From NCBI GenBank assembly GCA_018333405.1, contig JAGXSR010000139.1, forward strand, positions 1-5,204: DNA of 5,204 nt, read 5' to 3'. Each line of letters starts with the position of its first letter. Within the stretch, counting starts at the first letter, position 1. The translations under genes were made by a program, and so were the position numbers. This document shows positions 1 to 5,204 of the stretch, piece by piece. The stretch comes from Dethiobacter sp. (GTDB taxonomy: Bacteria > Bacillota > Dethiobacteria > DTU022). Below the pieces are notes generated by a model, which worked only from the letters and a program-made list of their open reading frames with translations, searched no databases and was not told the DNA's origin.

Positions 1-327
1 CGACTCACGGAAGTCAAACCAGAAGCCAAATCCATGATACATGGCGCGCATGAAGGGGTACTTCGTCAACTTTTGGTAGGGTACGGATCCGCCGTGTTCC
101 GTAGCTTCCATTTCAAGCGTACGCATGTAGCTCGCCACCTGTAAAGGGAAGCGCTCCTGCCAATACATAGATGCCGCCTGCGTCAATTGTGGTGCAGGTT
201 CTGCTGGCGGTGTAAAGATACGCAAAGTGACATACCTATTGATGGCGGCAACCCCAACGATGACGGCCGCGCTCATCAATACGAAGAGAAGTGAAGACTT
301 TCCACCCTTTGAGAGATTACTTCGCAA
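1..327 (-). CDS. nrfA: Ammonia-forming cytochrome c nitrite reductase NrfA (c552), N-terminal part only
   Basis: This is the first 109 codons of a gene that runs off the left edge. NrfA is an extracytoplasmic pentahaem enzyme that reduces nitrite to ammonium with six electrons. The visible part has a short basic N-terminus, a hydrophobic segment at about residues 13-29, and a Pro-rich linker (about 39-48). A NrfA-like N-terminal block follows: RFPLQVASYMRT at 59-70, GGSVPYQKL at 79-87, and an aromatic stretch at 97-106 where NrfA proteins have the GYAFSxDY region. All haem-binding motifs would lie beyond the edge, so the haem count and any CxxCK site cannot be seen. I chose a TTG start at 327 because a perfect AGGAGG (336-341) lies 8 bases upstream. 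The nearer ATG is out of frame and soon meets a stop, and the first in-frame ATG lies inside the hydrophobic segment. It starts 44 bases after ccsA. No nrfH precedes it. Another multihaem nitrite reductase-like cytochrome remains possible. Confidence 0.82.
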   Translation of the reverse strand, partial: MRSNLSKGGKSSLLFVLMSAAVIVGVAAINRYVTLRIFTPPAEPAPQLTQAASMYWQERFPLQVASYMRTLEMEATEHGGSVPYQKLTKYPFMRAMYHGFGFWFDFRES

Positions 328-335
328 TACATTTG

Positions 336-341
336 CCTCCT
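336..341 (-). promoter_or_regulatory. Strong ribosome binding site deciding a TTG start for nrfA
   Basis: The minus strand reads AGGAGG, fully complementary to the 16S rRNA 3' end, 8 bases before the in-frame TTG at 327. An ATG lies only 3 bases after the AGGAGG but belongs to another frame that closes after 18 codons. The site therefore supports the TTG as the real start. Confidence 0.75.
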
Positions 342-371
342 CGTTCCCGGTCGGTACCTATGGCAACTTTT

Positions 372-1247
372 TTAGCCGAAAGCGTGGATACCTGGCAAGA
401 GCCATGCCACACCCACCCAGGTGAAGAGCATCGCTACCCAGCCTAGGGCAATAAGCGCGATGGCGCGTTTGCCCGTCCACCCGCGGGTAAAGCGGGCGTG
501 GAGATAGACCGCAAATACAAACCAAGTGATGAGTGACCACATTTCTTTCGGATCCCACCCCCAGTAGCGCCCCCAGGAAATATCTGCCCAGATGGCGCCG
601 CTTATAATCATCGCTGTGTGAAAGAGAAAGCCGAACCCCGCAGAGCGGTAGATGTATTCATCAAGGGCTTCATGGGTAGGGAACATGCGGCCCAAGGCTC
701 CGAGAGCAGGCACGTAGTGCTTGATTAACCATATCATAGCAGCCGCAAAAGCCAGCGTAAAGCCTGCATAGCCGAAAACGGAGGTGGCTACATGGACGGA
801 CAGCCAGTTAGACTGGAGAACAGGCGGCAAAGGTCGGTGCACCCTGCTGACCACGATCGCCGGTATGACGCTCGGGATTATGGTCAGATAGGAGAAGTAG
901 AACATCATGAGGGGGGTGATGAAAGCCCCGACCGCATAAAACTTCTCTTTTAGGCGCCACTCCGTCCAGATATAGACCAAGGCCGTCCCCCAGATAAACA
1001 GATTGCCAAACTCATAGTGACCCACAAACGGCAGGCGCTCGACATTGTACCCACGCACCGCGATAAAGGCGGTATGAATGATAAAGGCAATTTTGAGCAC
1101 CATGGCCGAAAAACTACCCCACTCGCGTTGGCCACGCACATAGATAATATAGCCTAGGGTAGCGGCCAAGTAAATGAGAGCGGCGCCCATAAACAGCACA
1201 TTCTCCAGTAATAACAGGGCTGGGGAAACTTCGATTAGACTCGCCAT
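372..1247 (-). CDS. ccsA: CcsA/ResC-type cytochrome c synthetase subunit (System II, WWD protein)
   Basis: CcsA (ResC; called CcsB in some annotation schemes) is an integral membrane haem-handling protein. With ResB it brings haem to the outer face of the membrane and ligates it to CxxCH-type motifs of apocytochromes. The 291-residue protein has about eight membrane segments. It carries the WWD haem-binding loop SWGRYWGWDPKEMWSLITW (224-242), the hallmark of the haem-handling family. Three His fall at the spacing expected for the haem ligands of fused CcsBA proteins: H152 (SVHVAT) and H287 (LLPGIHAFG) as external ligands, and H250 (VYLHARF) just after the WWD loop as the transmembrane ligand. 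The length fits the short CcsA family and is far below CcmF (about 650). The ATG lies 2 bases after the resB stop, so translation is probably coupled. The gene directly precedes nrfA. Confidence 0.95.
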   Translation of the reverse strand: MASLIEVSPALLLLENVLFMGAALIYLAATLGYIIYVRGQREWGSFSAMVLKIAFIIHTAFIAVRGYNVERLPFVGHYEFGNLFIWGTALVYIWTEWRLKEKFYAVGAFITPLMMFYFSYLTIIPSVIPAIVVSRVHRPLPPVLQSNWLSVHVATSVFGYAGFTLAFAAAMIWLIKHYVPALGALGRMFPTHEALDEYIYRSAGFGFLFHTAMIISGAIWADISWGRYWGWDPKEMWSLITWFVFAVYLHARFTRGWTGKRAIALIALGWVAMLFTWVGVAWLLPGIHAFG

Positions 1248-1249
1248 CG

Positions 1250-2575
1250 CTACTTCGCTTCCTCTCTGCGCTTAATCTCTGACTCAATCCGCTGCAGCGT
1301 ACTGGCGAGAAAGAGACGACTCCGGTAACCACGCCCGCCGATAAGCAGGCTATGATCGTTTTCGCCTTTAGAGGCATAGTAACGCTCAGGGGTGATAAAA
1401 AAGCTCATATAGAGACCAAGCAAGAGCAAGAGTGACCCCCCGAAAAGGAAGGGTCGCCCCAAGTTTTTGCTGACCGAAAACACGGTCGCTAAATCATATC
1501 CCGTCAACATGACCTCGACATCGCCATCTGGAGTGGCAAAGACTTGCGCCTTGTTTCGTGGTAGCAAGACATTTCCCACAGTCTCTCTCCCCCGCATCAG
1601 AACGCCTCCGACTACGGGTCTGTCAGTGCGGTAGTCTATATTGTAGGGCGTGCCATCAGGATGCATAGAGAAGTTAGTGTAAAATTTAACTATATTTATA
1701 TAGGTCGTCCTCTGGGCGTCAAGGTAGATGCGGTCGCCTTCCATGAAGCGACTGGTACCACTTTCACCTGTTTTCACGTCCGTCAACCTAAACACGGGGA
1801 AGAGCAAAAAGGTCGAATGATATATCGTGTTACCACCAAAACGCACCGGGTAATTGATGGAAACGGTGTCTTGCGCGATAACTTCTTCCCCCCTGCGCAC
1901 GGTTACATCCGTGTAGACCCGAGGGCGCATGACTGGGTTCTCTTCTTGCACCATGCGAATGTCAGTCATATGCACTTCGAACCCGCCCTCTTGAACCACA
2001 AAGCTACTGTCTATCCAGCCTCCATTTGTTACCTCGTAGCCTGTGACAACGCCGTACAAGGCGCCGAGGAGAATGACCAGCAGACTTAGATGAGTGACGA
2101 AGGAACCAAAGTAGCCTAGCCTGCCGCGCTCTCCGAAAACTATGCGCCCAGCGCCCGCGCCCTCAACCGAGACCCGCAGCCCGACTGACTTAAATGCTTG
2201 CGCTGCTGTATCTAGCTGGTCTGAGTGCATTTTGGTTGGTACTTCGCTATGCGCAGGCATATTCCTAATGTCCGCGATGGAACTACTCTTACTGGGCTGG
2301 AAGGCCAAGCGGAACATCGGCCGTATGCGCTGCACGGTGCAGAGGAGTAAATTGAGCGAGATGAAGCTCAGTATGGAGAGATACCACCACGAACTATAAA
2401 TATAGTCAATTGCTTGTTCCATTTCTTGCAGAGTAGCATACGCTGAAATCACCGCTAAAAGTAGCAAGAGAAAAATACCGAACTGCATGGAGCCGAAAAA
2501 GCGCAAGGTCTGTTGTAGAGGACTTTCCGGCTTATTTTCGGGCAACTTAGCATTAATTGTATCAGTCAATCTCAT
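1250..2575 (-). CDS. resB: ResB/Ccs1-type cytochrome c biogenesis protein (System II)
   Basis: ResB is the partner of CcsA in the System II cytochrome c synthetase, where it helps conduct haem and probably receives the apocytochrome. The 441-residue protein has the family layout. There are two membrane segments near the N-terminus (about 30-48 and 63-80), a cytoplasmic loop, and a third segment at about 156-178 with a His at its start (FVTHLSLL, H161; the probable transmembrane haem ligand). A large external domain (about 180-370) contains the typical block PRVYTDVTV (217-225) and INYPVRFGGNTIYHSTF (240-256). A last segment at about 374-394 is followed by a basic cytoplasmic tail. It starts with ATG 11 bases after ccmE, with a G-rich stretch (GTGGGGGT) as a weak ribosome site. 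It ends 2 bases before ccsA. Its presence after five ccm genes is unusual. Confidence 0.94.
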   Translation of the reverse strand: MRLTDTINAKLPENKPESPLQQTLRFFGSMQFGIFLLLLLAVISAYATLQEMEQAIDYIYSSWWYLSILSFISLNLLLCTVQRIRPMFRLAFQPSKSSSIADIRNMPAHSEVPTKMHSDQLDTAAQAFKSVGLRVSVEGAGAGRIVFGERGRLGYFGSFVTHLSLLVILLGALYGVVTGYEVTNGGWIDSSFVVQEGGFEVHMTDIRMVQEENPVMRPRVYTDVTVRRGEEVIAQDTVSINYPVRFGGNTIYHSTFLLFPVFRLTDVKTGESGTSRFMEGDRIYLDAQRTTYINIVKFYTNFSMHPDGTPYNIDYRTDRPVVGGVLMRGRETVGNVLLPRNKAQVFATPDGDVEVMLTGYDLATVFSVSKNLGRPFLFGGSLLLLLGLYMSFFITPERYYASKGENDHSLLIGGRGYRSRLFLASTLQRIESEIKRREEAK

Positions 2576-2586
2576 ACCCCCACAAG

Positions 2587-2958
2587 CTATCTATCGCCGT
2601 CTTGCATAAATCTGGTTGGGCACTTTACCAAGAGGTTGCGCGCGACGAATTCACTCCCCGTGATGCGGCCTGCGGCCACGATGTAACTGGCCTCGAAAAG
2701 TGTGGGCGGTATGTTGCCGCTGTGGCGCACGGTATGGGTCGCGCCAGCCATGTCCTGCATGACAAAGGTAAACTCACGCTTCCCTAGCTCACGCAGTGAG
2801 CCATCGACCGCCACACCCTTGACTTGAACAGAGCGATTGTACTCCGTGGCGGCTGCAAAGGTGGAGTAGGAGCTAAAGGCACTCTGCGCGGTAAAGATGA
2901 ATCCCCCGCTAAAGACGACGACCAGCACTATTAAGACGACCTTATCATAGCTCTTCAC
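2587..2958 (-). CDS. ccmE: CcmE haem chaperone, cysteine variant (CPTRF in place of HxxxY)
   Basis: CcmE is the membrane-anchored extracytoplasmic haem chaperone of System I. It takes haem from CcmC/D and is released by the CcmAB ATPase complex. The 123-residue protein has one N-terminal anchor (about 6-24) and a small beta-barrel (OB-fold) domain. That domain includes VQVKGVAVDGSL (44-55), a TFVMQD strand (64-69) and the recognisable VRHSGNIPPTLFEAS block (77-91), which matches the family pattern VxYxGxxPDLF. The haem-binding His of classical CcmE (AKHDEKY) is replaced by Cys113, and the Tyr four residues on by Phe117 (VKCPTRF). Cys-type CcmE proteins with CxxxY are known from Desulfovibrio and archaea; Phe in the last position is a further departure. 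The start is GTG, with GGAGG 9 bases upstream, and overlaps the end of ccmD by 14 bases. The C-terminal tail after the motif is very short (6 residues). Confidence 0.92.
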   Translation of the reverse strand: MKSYDKVVLIVLVVVFSGGFIFTAQSAFSSYSTFAAATEYNRSVQVKGVAVDGSLRELGKREFTFVMQDMAGATHTVRHSGNIPPTLFEASYIVAAGRITGSEFVARNLLVKCPTRFMQDGDR

Positions 2959-3061
2959 GGCGCTCTACCTCCCGCAGCCTCATATCTATACGCAGCATGT
3001 AGAAAAATAGGCCAATCCAAGTGACCAACGTTGCGGCAAGTACATATATTAGCTCCCCCAC
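2945..3061 (-). CDS. ccmD: CcmD-like small membrane protein
   Basis: This 38-residue ORF fills the gap between ccmC and ccmE, the usual place of ccmD. CcmD is a tiny single-span protein that holds the CcmC-CcmE haem complex together and helps release holo-CcmE. The product starts with GTG (MGELIYVLAATL by translation), has one membrane segment (about 5-23, containing VTWIGLFFYM), then a highly charged cytoplasmic tail, RIDMRLREVERREEL (24-38). The tail resembles the basic, coiled tail of CcmD proteins, including the LR-D-RLRE-ER pattern. The GTG lies 3 bases after the ccmC stop, and an AGGGGTGAT site spans the end of ccmC. The gene overlaps ccmE by 14 bases. Small size limits certainty, but position, topology and tail agree. 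Confidence 0.85.
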   Translation of the reverse strand: MGELIYVLAATLVTWIGLFFYMLRIDMRLREVERREEL

Positions 3062-3064
3062 GAC

Positions 3065-3793
3065 TTAATCACCCCTCTTTAATAGACGCATTGCCTGCAG
3101 ATGGTATAGCCGCACACCGATATTTTGCAGCCAAAGGTATAAACCCGTAAAGCAGATGAGGGATGCCAAGAAAACTACTAGGACCTCGGGGCTCATAGCG
3201 CTGGCGCGCCCGCCGCCCGCCCCTAAGTCCGGATGGAGCGAGGGAAAAACGCGCGGCACAACAAAAGCCAGGAAGGGTACTGTTACAAAGGCCAAGGTGG
3301 CGTATACAGCCGACAGCCGGGCGCGCCGGTCGGCATCGTTTAGCGCGCTACGCAACACAAAGTAGGCGGCATAAATGAGCAGCAGGACGGCTATCGACGT
3401 CTGCCGCGGGTCCCAGTTCCAGTACATGCCCCAGGCGGCGCGGCTCCAGACGGCGCCGGTGATTGTAGCTAGCAGGCAAAAAACTGTGCCTAACTCGGCG
3501 TTAACTAAAGCTCGGCGGTCGCGACTTAGGTCCCGCGTGACCAAGTAAGCCACAGAATGTACTGTAGACATAAGGTAGGCCAAGACCGCGATCCACGCAG
3601 CCGGAACATGGTAGACAATAATCCGCGCTGTTTCTCCCGTGGCACCGAAGCCGGGGATGGCTGGTACATAGAGGAATGACGCGATTACTACGACTGTCAT
3701 CCCCACACCTAAAAGTACTTGTCCGATAATTGCTCTCACCTCGCTAATGTAGCTGATACCAAAGTGCCTCGCGTCGCTACTCACACCATACAT
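3065..3793 (-). CDS. ccmC: CcmC haem-handling WWD protein (System I)
   Basis: CcmC positions haem on the outer face of the membrane and attaches it to CcmE. From the chosen start the protein is 242 residues, close to the 245 of the E. coli protein, with six membrane segments. The WWD loop WGMYWNWDPRQTS is at 121-133. The two external haem-ligand His are in place: H62 (VYHVPAAW) before the loop and H187 (PSLHPD) after it, close to H60 and H184 in E. coli. The start is not certain. The frame is open to an ATG at 3832, which would overlap ccmB by 56 bases. ATG at 3793 overlaps it by 17 and gives the expected length; GTG at 3784 is a further option. None has a convincing ribosome site, so coupling to ccmB is likely. 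It is followed 3 bases later by ccmD. Confidence 0.95.
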   Translation of the reverse strand: MYGVSSDARHFGISYISEVRAIIGQVLLGVGMTVVVIASFLYVPAIPGFGATGETARIIVYHVPAAWIAVLAYLMSTVHSVAYLVTRDLSRDRRALVNAELGTVFCLLATITGAVWSRAAWGMYWNWDPRQTSIAVLLLIYAAYFVLRSALNDADRRARLSAVYATLAFVTVPFLAFVVPRVFPSLHPDLGAGGGRASAMSPEVLVVFLASLICFTGLYLWLQNIGVRLYHLQAMRLLKRGD

Positions 3794-4445
3794 ATTCGAA
3801 GAGCAAAAGAGACGCCGCAAGTACACTGCCATTGTAGAAAATTAACATTGATAAATCGGTCATCATGCTGTTTATGTTACCACCACTTAGCGCCGTCCGA
3901 GTGGCGTTTGTCGCGCCAATAAGGAGTGGGAGCAGGATCGGCAGTGACAACACTGTAAGTAGCGACCCCTTGAGCGCACTCTGGGCAGCAAGGGCGGAGA
4001 GAATCGTGCCCGCGGCAGCTAAGCCCACGACCCCCAAAAATACAGTTGCCACAAAGCCGCCGATAAGCGCGACCGACAAATTAAACATCACTAAGTAGAG
4101 GGGCACTACCAGTACAGCAACGCCGACAAGCAGTGCGGCATTAAAGAGAAACTTACCCAAGAACACCGGTCCTGAGTCTGCCGCCATCTTGAGGGCGATG
4201 GCAGAGCCCGTCTCTTCTTCCTGTACAAAAGCTCTTGATACCCCTGTCATGGCCGAGAAAAAGAAAATAATCCAGAGCAGTGACGCGGCGATATCAACAT
4301 CTACTATGCCTCCGGCCAGGGAGAAGCTTATGGCAACTAGGGTAGTCACCGCAAACATGATGAGTGCGCCGAAGGCGTAACGCGTCCTAAACTCTAAGCG
4401 CATGTCCTTCTGCAGGACGGCTATACACTTCCTATGCCAAGACAA
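3777..4445 (-). CDS. ccmB: CcmB, membrane subunit of the CcmABCD ABC complex
   Basis: CcmB is the integral membrane partner of the ATPase CcmA. Together with CcmC and CcmD it drives release of haem-loaded CcmE. From the chosen start it has 222 residues (E. coli 220) and six predicted membrane segments, at roughly 25-45, 52-68, 97-120, 125-150, 160-178 and 196-216. The N-terminal amphipathic KDMRLEFRTRY (13-23) and the loop FVQEEETGSAIALK (73-86) match the family's conserved KDLRLExR and FxxExxxGxxxAL patterns. An upstream ATG at 4496 would overlap ccmA by 65 bases and add a non-conserved extension. I prefer TTG at 4445, with GGAG 9 bases upstream, which gives the normal length and a 14-base overlap with ccmA. 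It overlaps ccmC at its end. Confidence 0.93.
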   Translation of the reverse strand: MSWHRKCIAVLQKDMRLEFRTRYAFGALIMFAVTTLVAISFSLAGGIVDVDIAASLLWIIFFFSAMTGVSRAFVQEEETGSAIALKMAADSGPVFLGKFLFNAALLVGVAVLVVPLYLVMFNLSVALIGGFVATVFLGVVGLAAAGTILSALAAQSALKGSLLTVLSLPILLPLLIGATNATRTALSGGNINSMMTDLSMLIFYNGSVLAASLLLFEYVWCE

Positions 4446-5049
4446 GCGTGTGGTCTCCAAGCTTAATTTCCGCGGGCTCATTGCTGGCCAAAACAACCAT
4501 GCCTCGTCCCCGCTGCTCGAGGATAATCTGCTCCACTAGCTGGGCCCCGTTTTCGTCTAAATGAATGGTCGGTTCGTCTAACACCAAGATATGAGGGCGG
4601 TGCCAGAGAGCACAAGCGTACTTCAGGCGCTGTTTCATGCCCGAAGAAAAATTGCCGAGAAAATCCCGCCCTCGCTTGGCTAGGCCGACAAATTCGAGCA
4701 ACTCACGCGCTCGCGACAACGAAAACGGCAGACCCCTCACGGCACAAAAAAACTCCAGGTTTTCTACAGCGGAAAGACCATCGTATAGTTTTAGTTCGGG
4801 CGAAACTAAGCCAAGCTGCATCCGTCTCTCAGCCTGTGACGACTGTCTGCCGTCTAATATAATATGTACATGACCTGAGCTCGCGGCAACAAGACCACAC
4901 AGGATAGATAGTAGTGTAGTCTTGCCCGCACCATTCGGGCCTTGTACAGCCAAAACCGAGTTGTCGGGAATACTGATGTTTAAATCCCTAAACAACCAGC
5001 GGTTATTATACGCTTTCCCAAGCCCTTGGATTTCAATGCGGTTTGCCAC
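4432..5049 (-). CDS. ccmA: CcmA, ABC transporter ATPase for haem chaperone release
   Basis: CcmA is the cytoplasmic ATPase of the CcmABCD complex; its ATP hydrolysis releases holo-CcmE. The 205-residue protein is a single ABC domain of normal CcmA length. It has Walker A GPNGAGKTT (37-45), the signature FSSGMKQRL (134-142) and Walker B ILVLDEP (154-160) with catalytic E159. A D-loop is at L164-D165. Two usual positions differ. The Q-loop region reads LVSPELKLYD (81-90) without a Gln, and the switch His is replaced by Asn190 (LASNEPAE). The start is GTG at 5049, with AAGGAG 7 bases upstream; the nearby ATG is out of frame. It is the first gene of the cluster and overlaps ccmB by 14 bases. Classification as CcmA rather than a generic ABC-2 ATPase rests on the short length and the ccmB neighbour. 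Confidence 0.93.
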   Translation of the reverse strand: MANRIEIQGLGKAYNNRWLFRDLNISIPDNSVLAVQGPNGAGKTTLLSILCGLVAASSGHVHIILDGRQSSQAERRMQLGLVSPELKLYDGLSAVENLEFFCAVRGLPFSLSRARELLEFVGLAKRGRDFLGNFSSGMKQRLKYACALWHRPHILVLDEPTIHLDENGAQLVEQIILEQRGRGMVVLASNEPAEIKLGDHTLVLA

Positions 5050-5083
5050 CCCATTTCTCCTTTCGCAGCATGATTTATTTGAT

Positions 5084-5099
5084 AATTCTACAATTCTAC
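5084..5099. repeat. Tandem direct repeat of AATTCTAC
   Basis: Two perfect head-to-tail copies of an 8-base unit (AATTCTAC on the plus strand, GTAGAATT on the minus strand) lie 35-50 bases before the ccmA start. Each copy contains TAGAAT on the minus strand, which resembles a -10 box. They could be part of the promoter, an activator site or chance in an AT-rich stretch. Confidence 0.6.
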
Positions 5100-5126
5100 C
5101 TGGAATCCTCTTTTCCTTCTCACAAA

Positions 5127-5141
5127 AACTTAGACTAAGTT
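5127..5141. promoter_or_regulatory. Perfect 15-base palindrome, possible operator
   Basis: AACTTAG and CTAAGTT flank one central base, giving a perfect 7+1+7 inverted repeat about 78 bases upstream of ccmA. The one-base centre suits a dimeric DNA-binding protein better than an RNA hairpin. On the minus strand the right arm runs into five Ts, so a weak terminator for an upstream gene is an alternative. It does not match the FNR/CRP consensus. The regulator is unknown. Confidence 0.5.
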
Positions 5142-5171
5142 AAGTAAGTCATAATAGGGAATCGGGTAGGA

Positions 5172-5193
5172 GGGAAAGCTGAACAGCTTTCCC
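5172..5193. repeat. Strong stem-loop, possible terminator of an upstream gene
   Basis: GGGAAAGCT, loop GAAC, AGCTTTCCC gives a perfect 9-base-pair stem. With one small internal loop and a one-base bulge the pairing extends outwards (AGG/CCT and GGG/CCC) to about 5164-5201. No T-run follows on the minus strand, and on the plus strand the window ends after a C-rich stretch, so the terminator reading is incomplete. It probably marks the boundary of the transcription unit; an attenuator or RNA-stability element is also possible. Confidence 0.6.
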
Positions 5194-5204
5194 GACCTCC
5201 CCCA

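Larger units (their letters stand above)
5050..5204 (-). promoter_or_regulatory. Leader region of the ccm-res-nrf cluster
   Basis: No convincing gene lies in these 155 bases, which should hold the operon promoter. The part next to ccmA is AT-rich, with TAGAAT twice on the minus strand as possible -10 elements. I found no good -35 at proper spacing, so no promoter is placed. A ribosome site (AAGGAG) sits 7 bases before the ccmA GTG. Further upstream are a tandem repeat, a 15-base palindrome and a strong hairpin, each listed separately. Confidence 0.5.

Noticed and set aside
227..424. A 65-codon plus-strand ORF
   Set aside because: It is antisense to the start of nrfA and the end of ccsA. Both have strong protein-level support, and no plus-strand ribosome site is evident.
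372..1247. Reading the WWD protein as a truncated CcmF or a second CcmC
   Set aside because: The length, the WGWDPKE loop, the His positions (152, 250, 287) and the resB partner fit CcsA/ResC. CcmF is more than twice as long and the CcmC pattern (WxWDxRxT) differs.
1661..2089. A 142-codon plus-strand ORF
   Set aside because: It lies fully antisense to resB, which has clear family motifs across this stretch. The translation has no recognisable domain and no membrane or signal pattern, so it is a shadow.
3794..3832. An N-terminal extension of ccmC from the ATG at 3832
   Set aside because: It would overlap ccmB by 56 bases, has no ribosome site, and makes the protein longer than the family. 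The ATG at 3793 gives the usual length and His positions.
5085..5098. A sigma-A promoter using TAGAAT as the -10 box
   Set aside because: No acceptable -35 hexamer lies 16-18 bases upstream of either copy. The nearest TTGTGA is 21 or more bases away, and there is no extended -10.
5078..5099. A possible FNR-like box (TTGAT followed by TACAA on the plus strand)
   Set aside because: The half-sites are 5 bases apart rather than 4, and the second half does not match ATCAA, so it does not meet the consensus.

Overview
The window holds one tightly packed minus-strand gene cluster for maturing c-type cytochromes. It ends in the 5' part of a gene for a multihaem cytochrome c. Read in the direction of transcription (right to left), the order is ccmA, ccmB, ccmC, ccmD, ccmE, resB, ccsA (resC-like) and nrfA, with nrfA cut off by the left edge. 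Intergenic gaps run from overlaps of about 17 bases to 44 bases, and I see no terminator inside. All eight genes are therefore probably one operon read from the 155-base non-coding stretch at the right end (5050-5204).

The striking point is that the cluster mixes two maturation systems usually treated as alternatives. CcmA, CcmB, CcmC, CcmD and CcmE are the haem-export and haem-chaperone half of System I (Ccm). ResB and CcsA are the haem-lyase complex of System II (Ccs/Res). The System I lyase and thiol-redox parts (CcmF, CcmG, CcmH, CcmI) are absent from the window. CcmE also lacks the usual haem-binding histidine: the C-terminal motif is Cys-Pro-Thr-Arg-Phe instead of His-x-x-x-Tyr, which places it with the cysteine-type CcmE proteins. 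The simplest model is that CcmABCD loads haem onto a Cys-type CcmE, and ResB/CcsA takes the place of CcmF/H as the cytochrome c synthetase.

The last gene starts a NrfA-type ammonia-forming cytochrome c nitrite reductase. NrfA often carries one CxxCK haem site that needs a dedicated lyase, so ResB/CcsA just upstream may serve this enzyme. The haem motifs themselves lie beyond the window edge. No nrfH lies upstream of nrfA here, and the NrfA N-terminus has a hydrophobic segment that could be a signal or a membrane anchor.

The organism looks like an anaerobic or facultative bacterium with purine-rich Shine-Dalgarno sites and frequent GTG and TTG starts. A Bacillota (Clostridia-like) lineage fits best, with a deltaproteobacterium-like or other anaerobe as the alternative. 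This is inferred from gene content and style only. The right-hand leader holds a strong hairpin (5172-5193), a perfect 15-base palindrome (5127-5141) and a tandem 8-base repeat (5084-5099). These are candidates for an upstream terminator and operon control.
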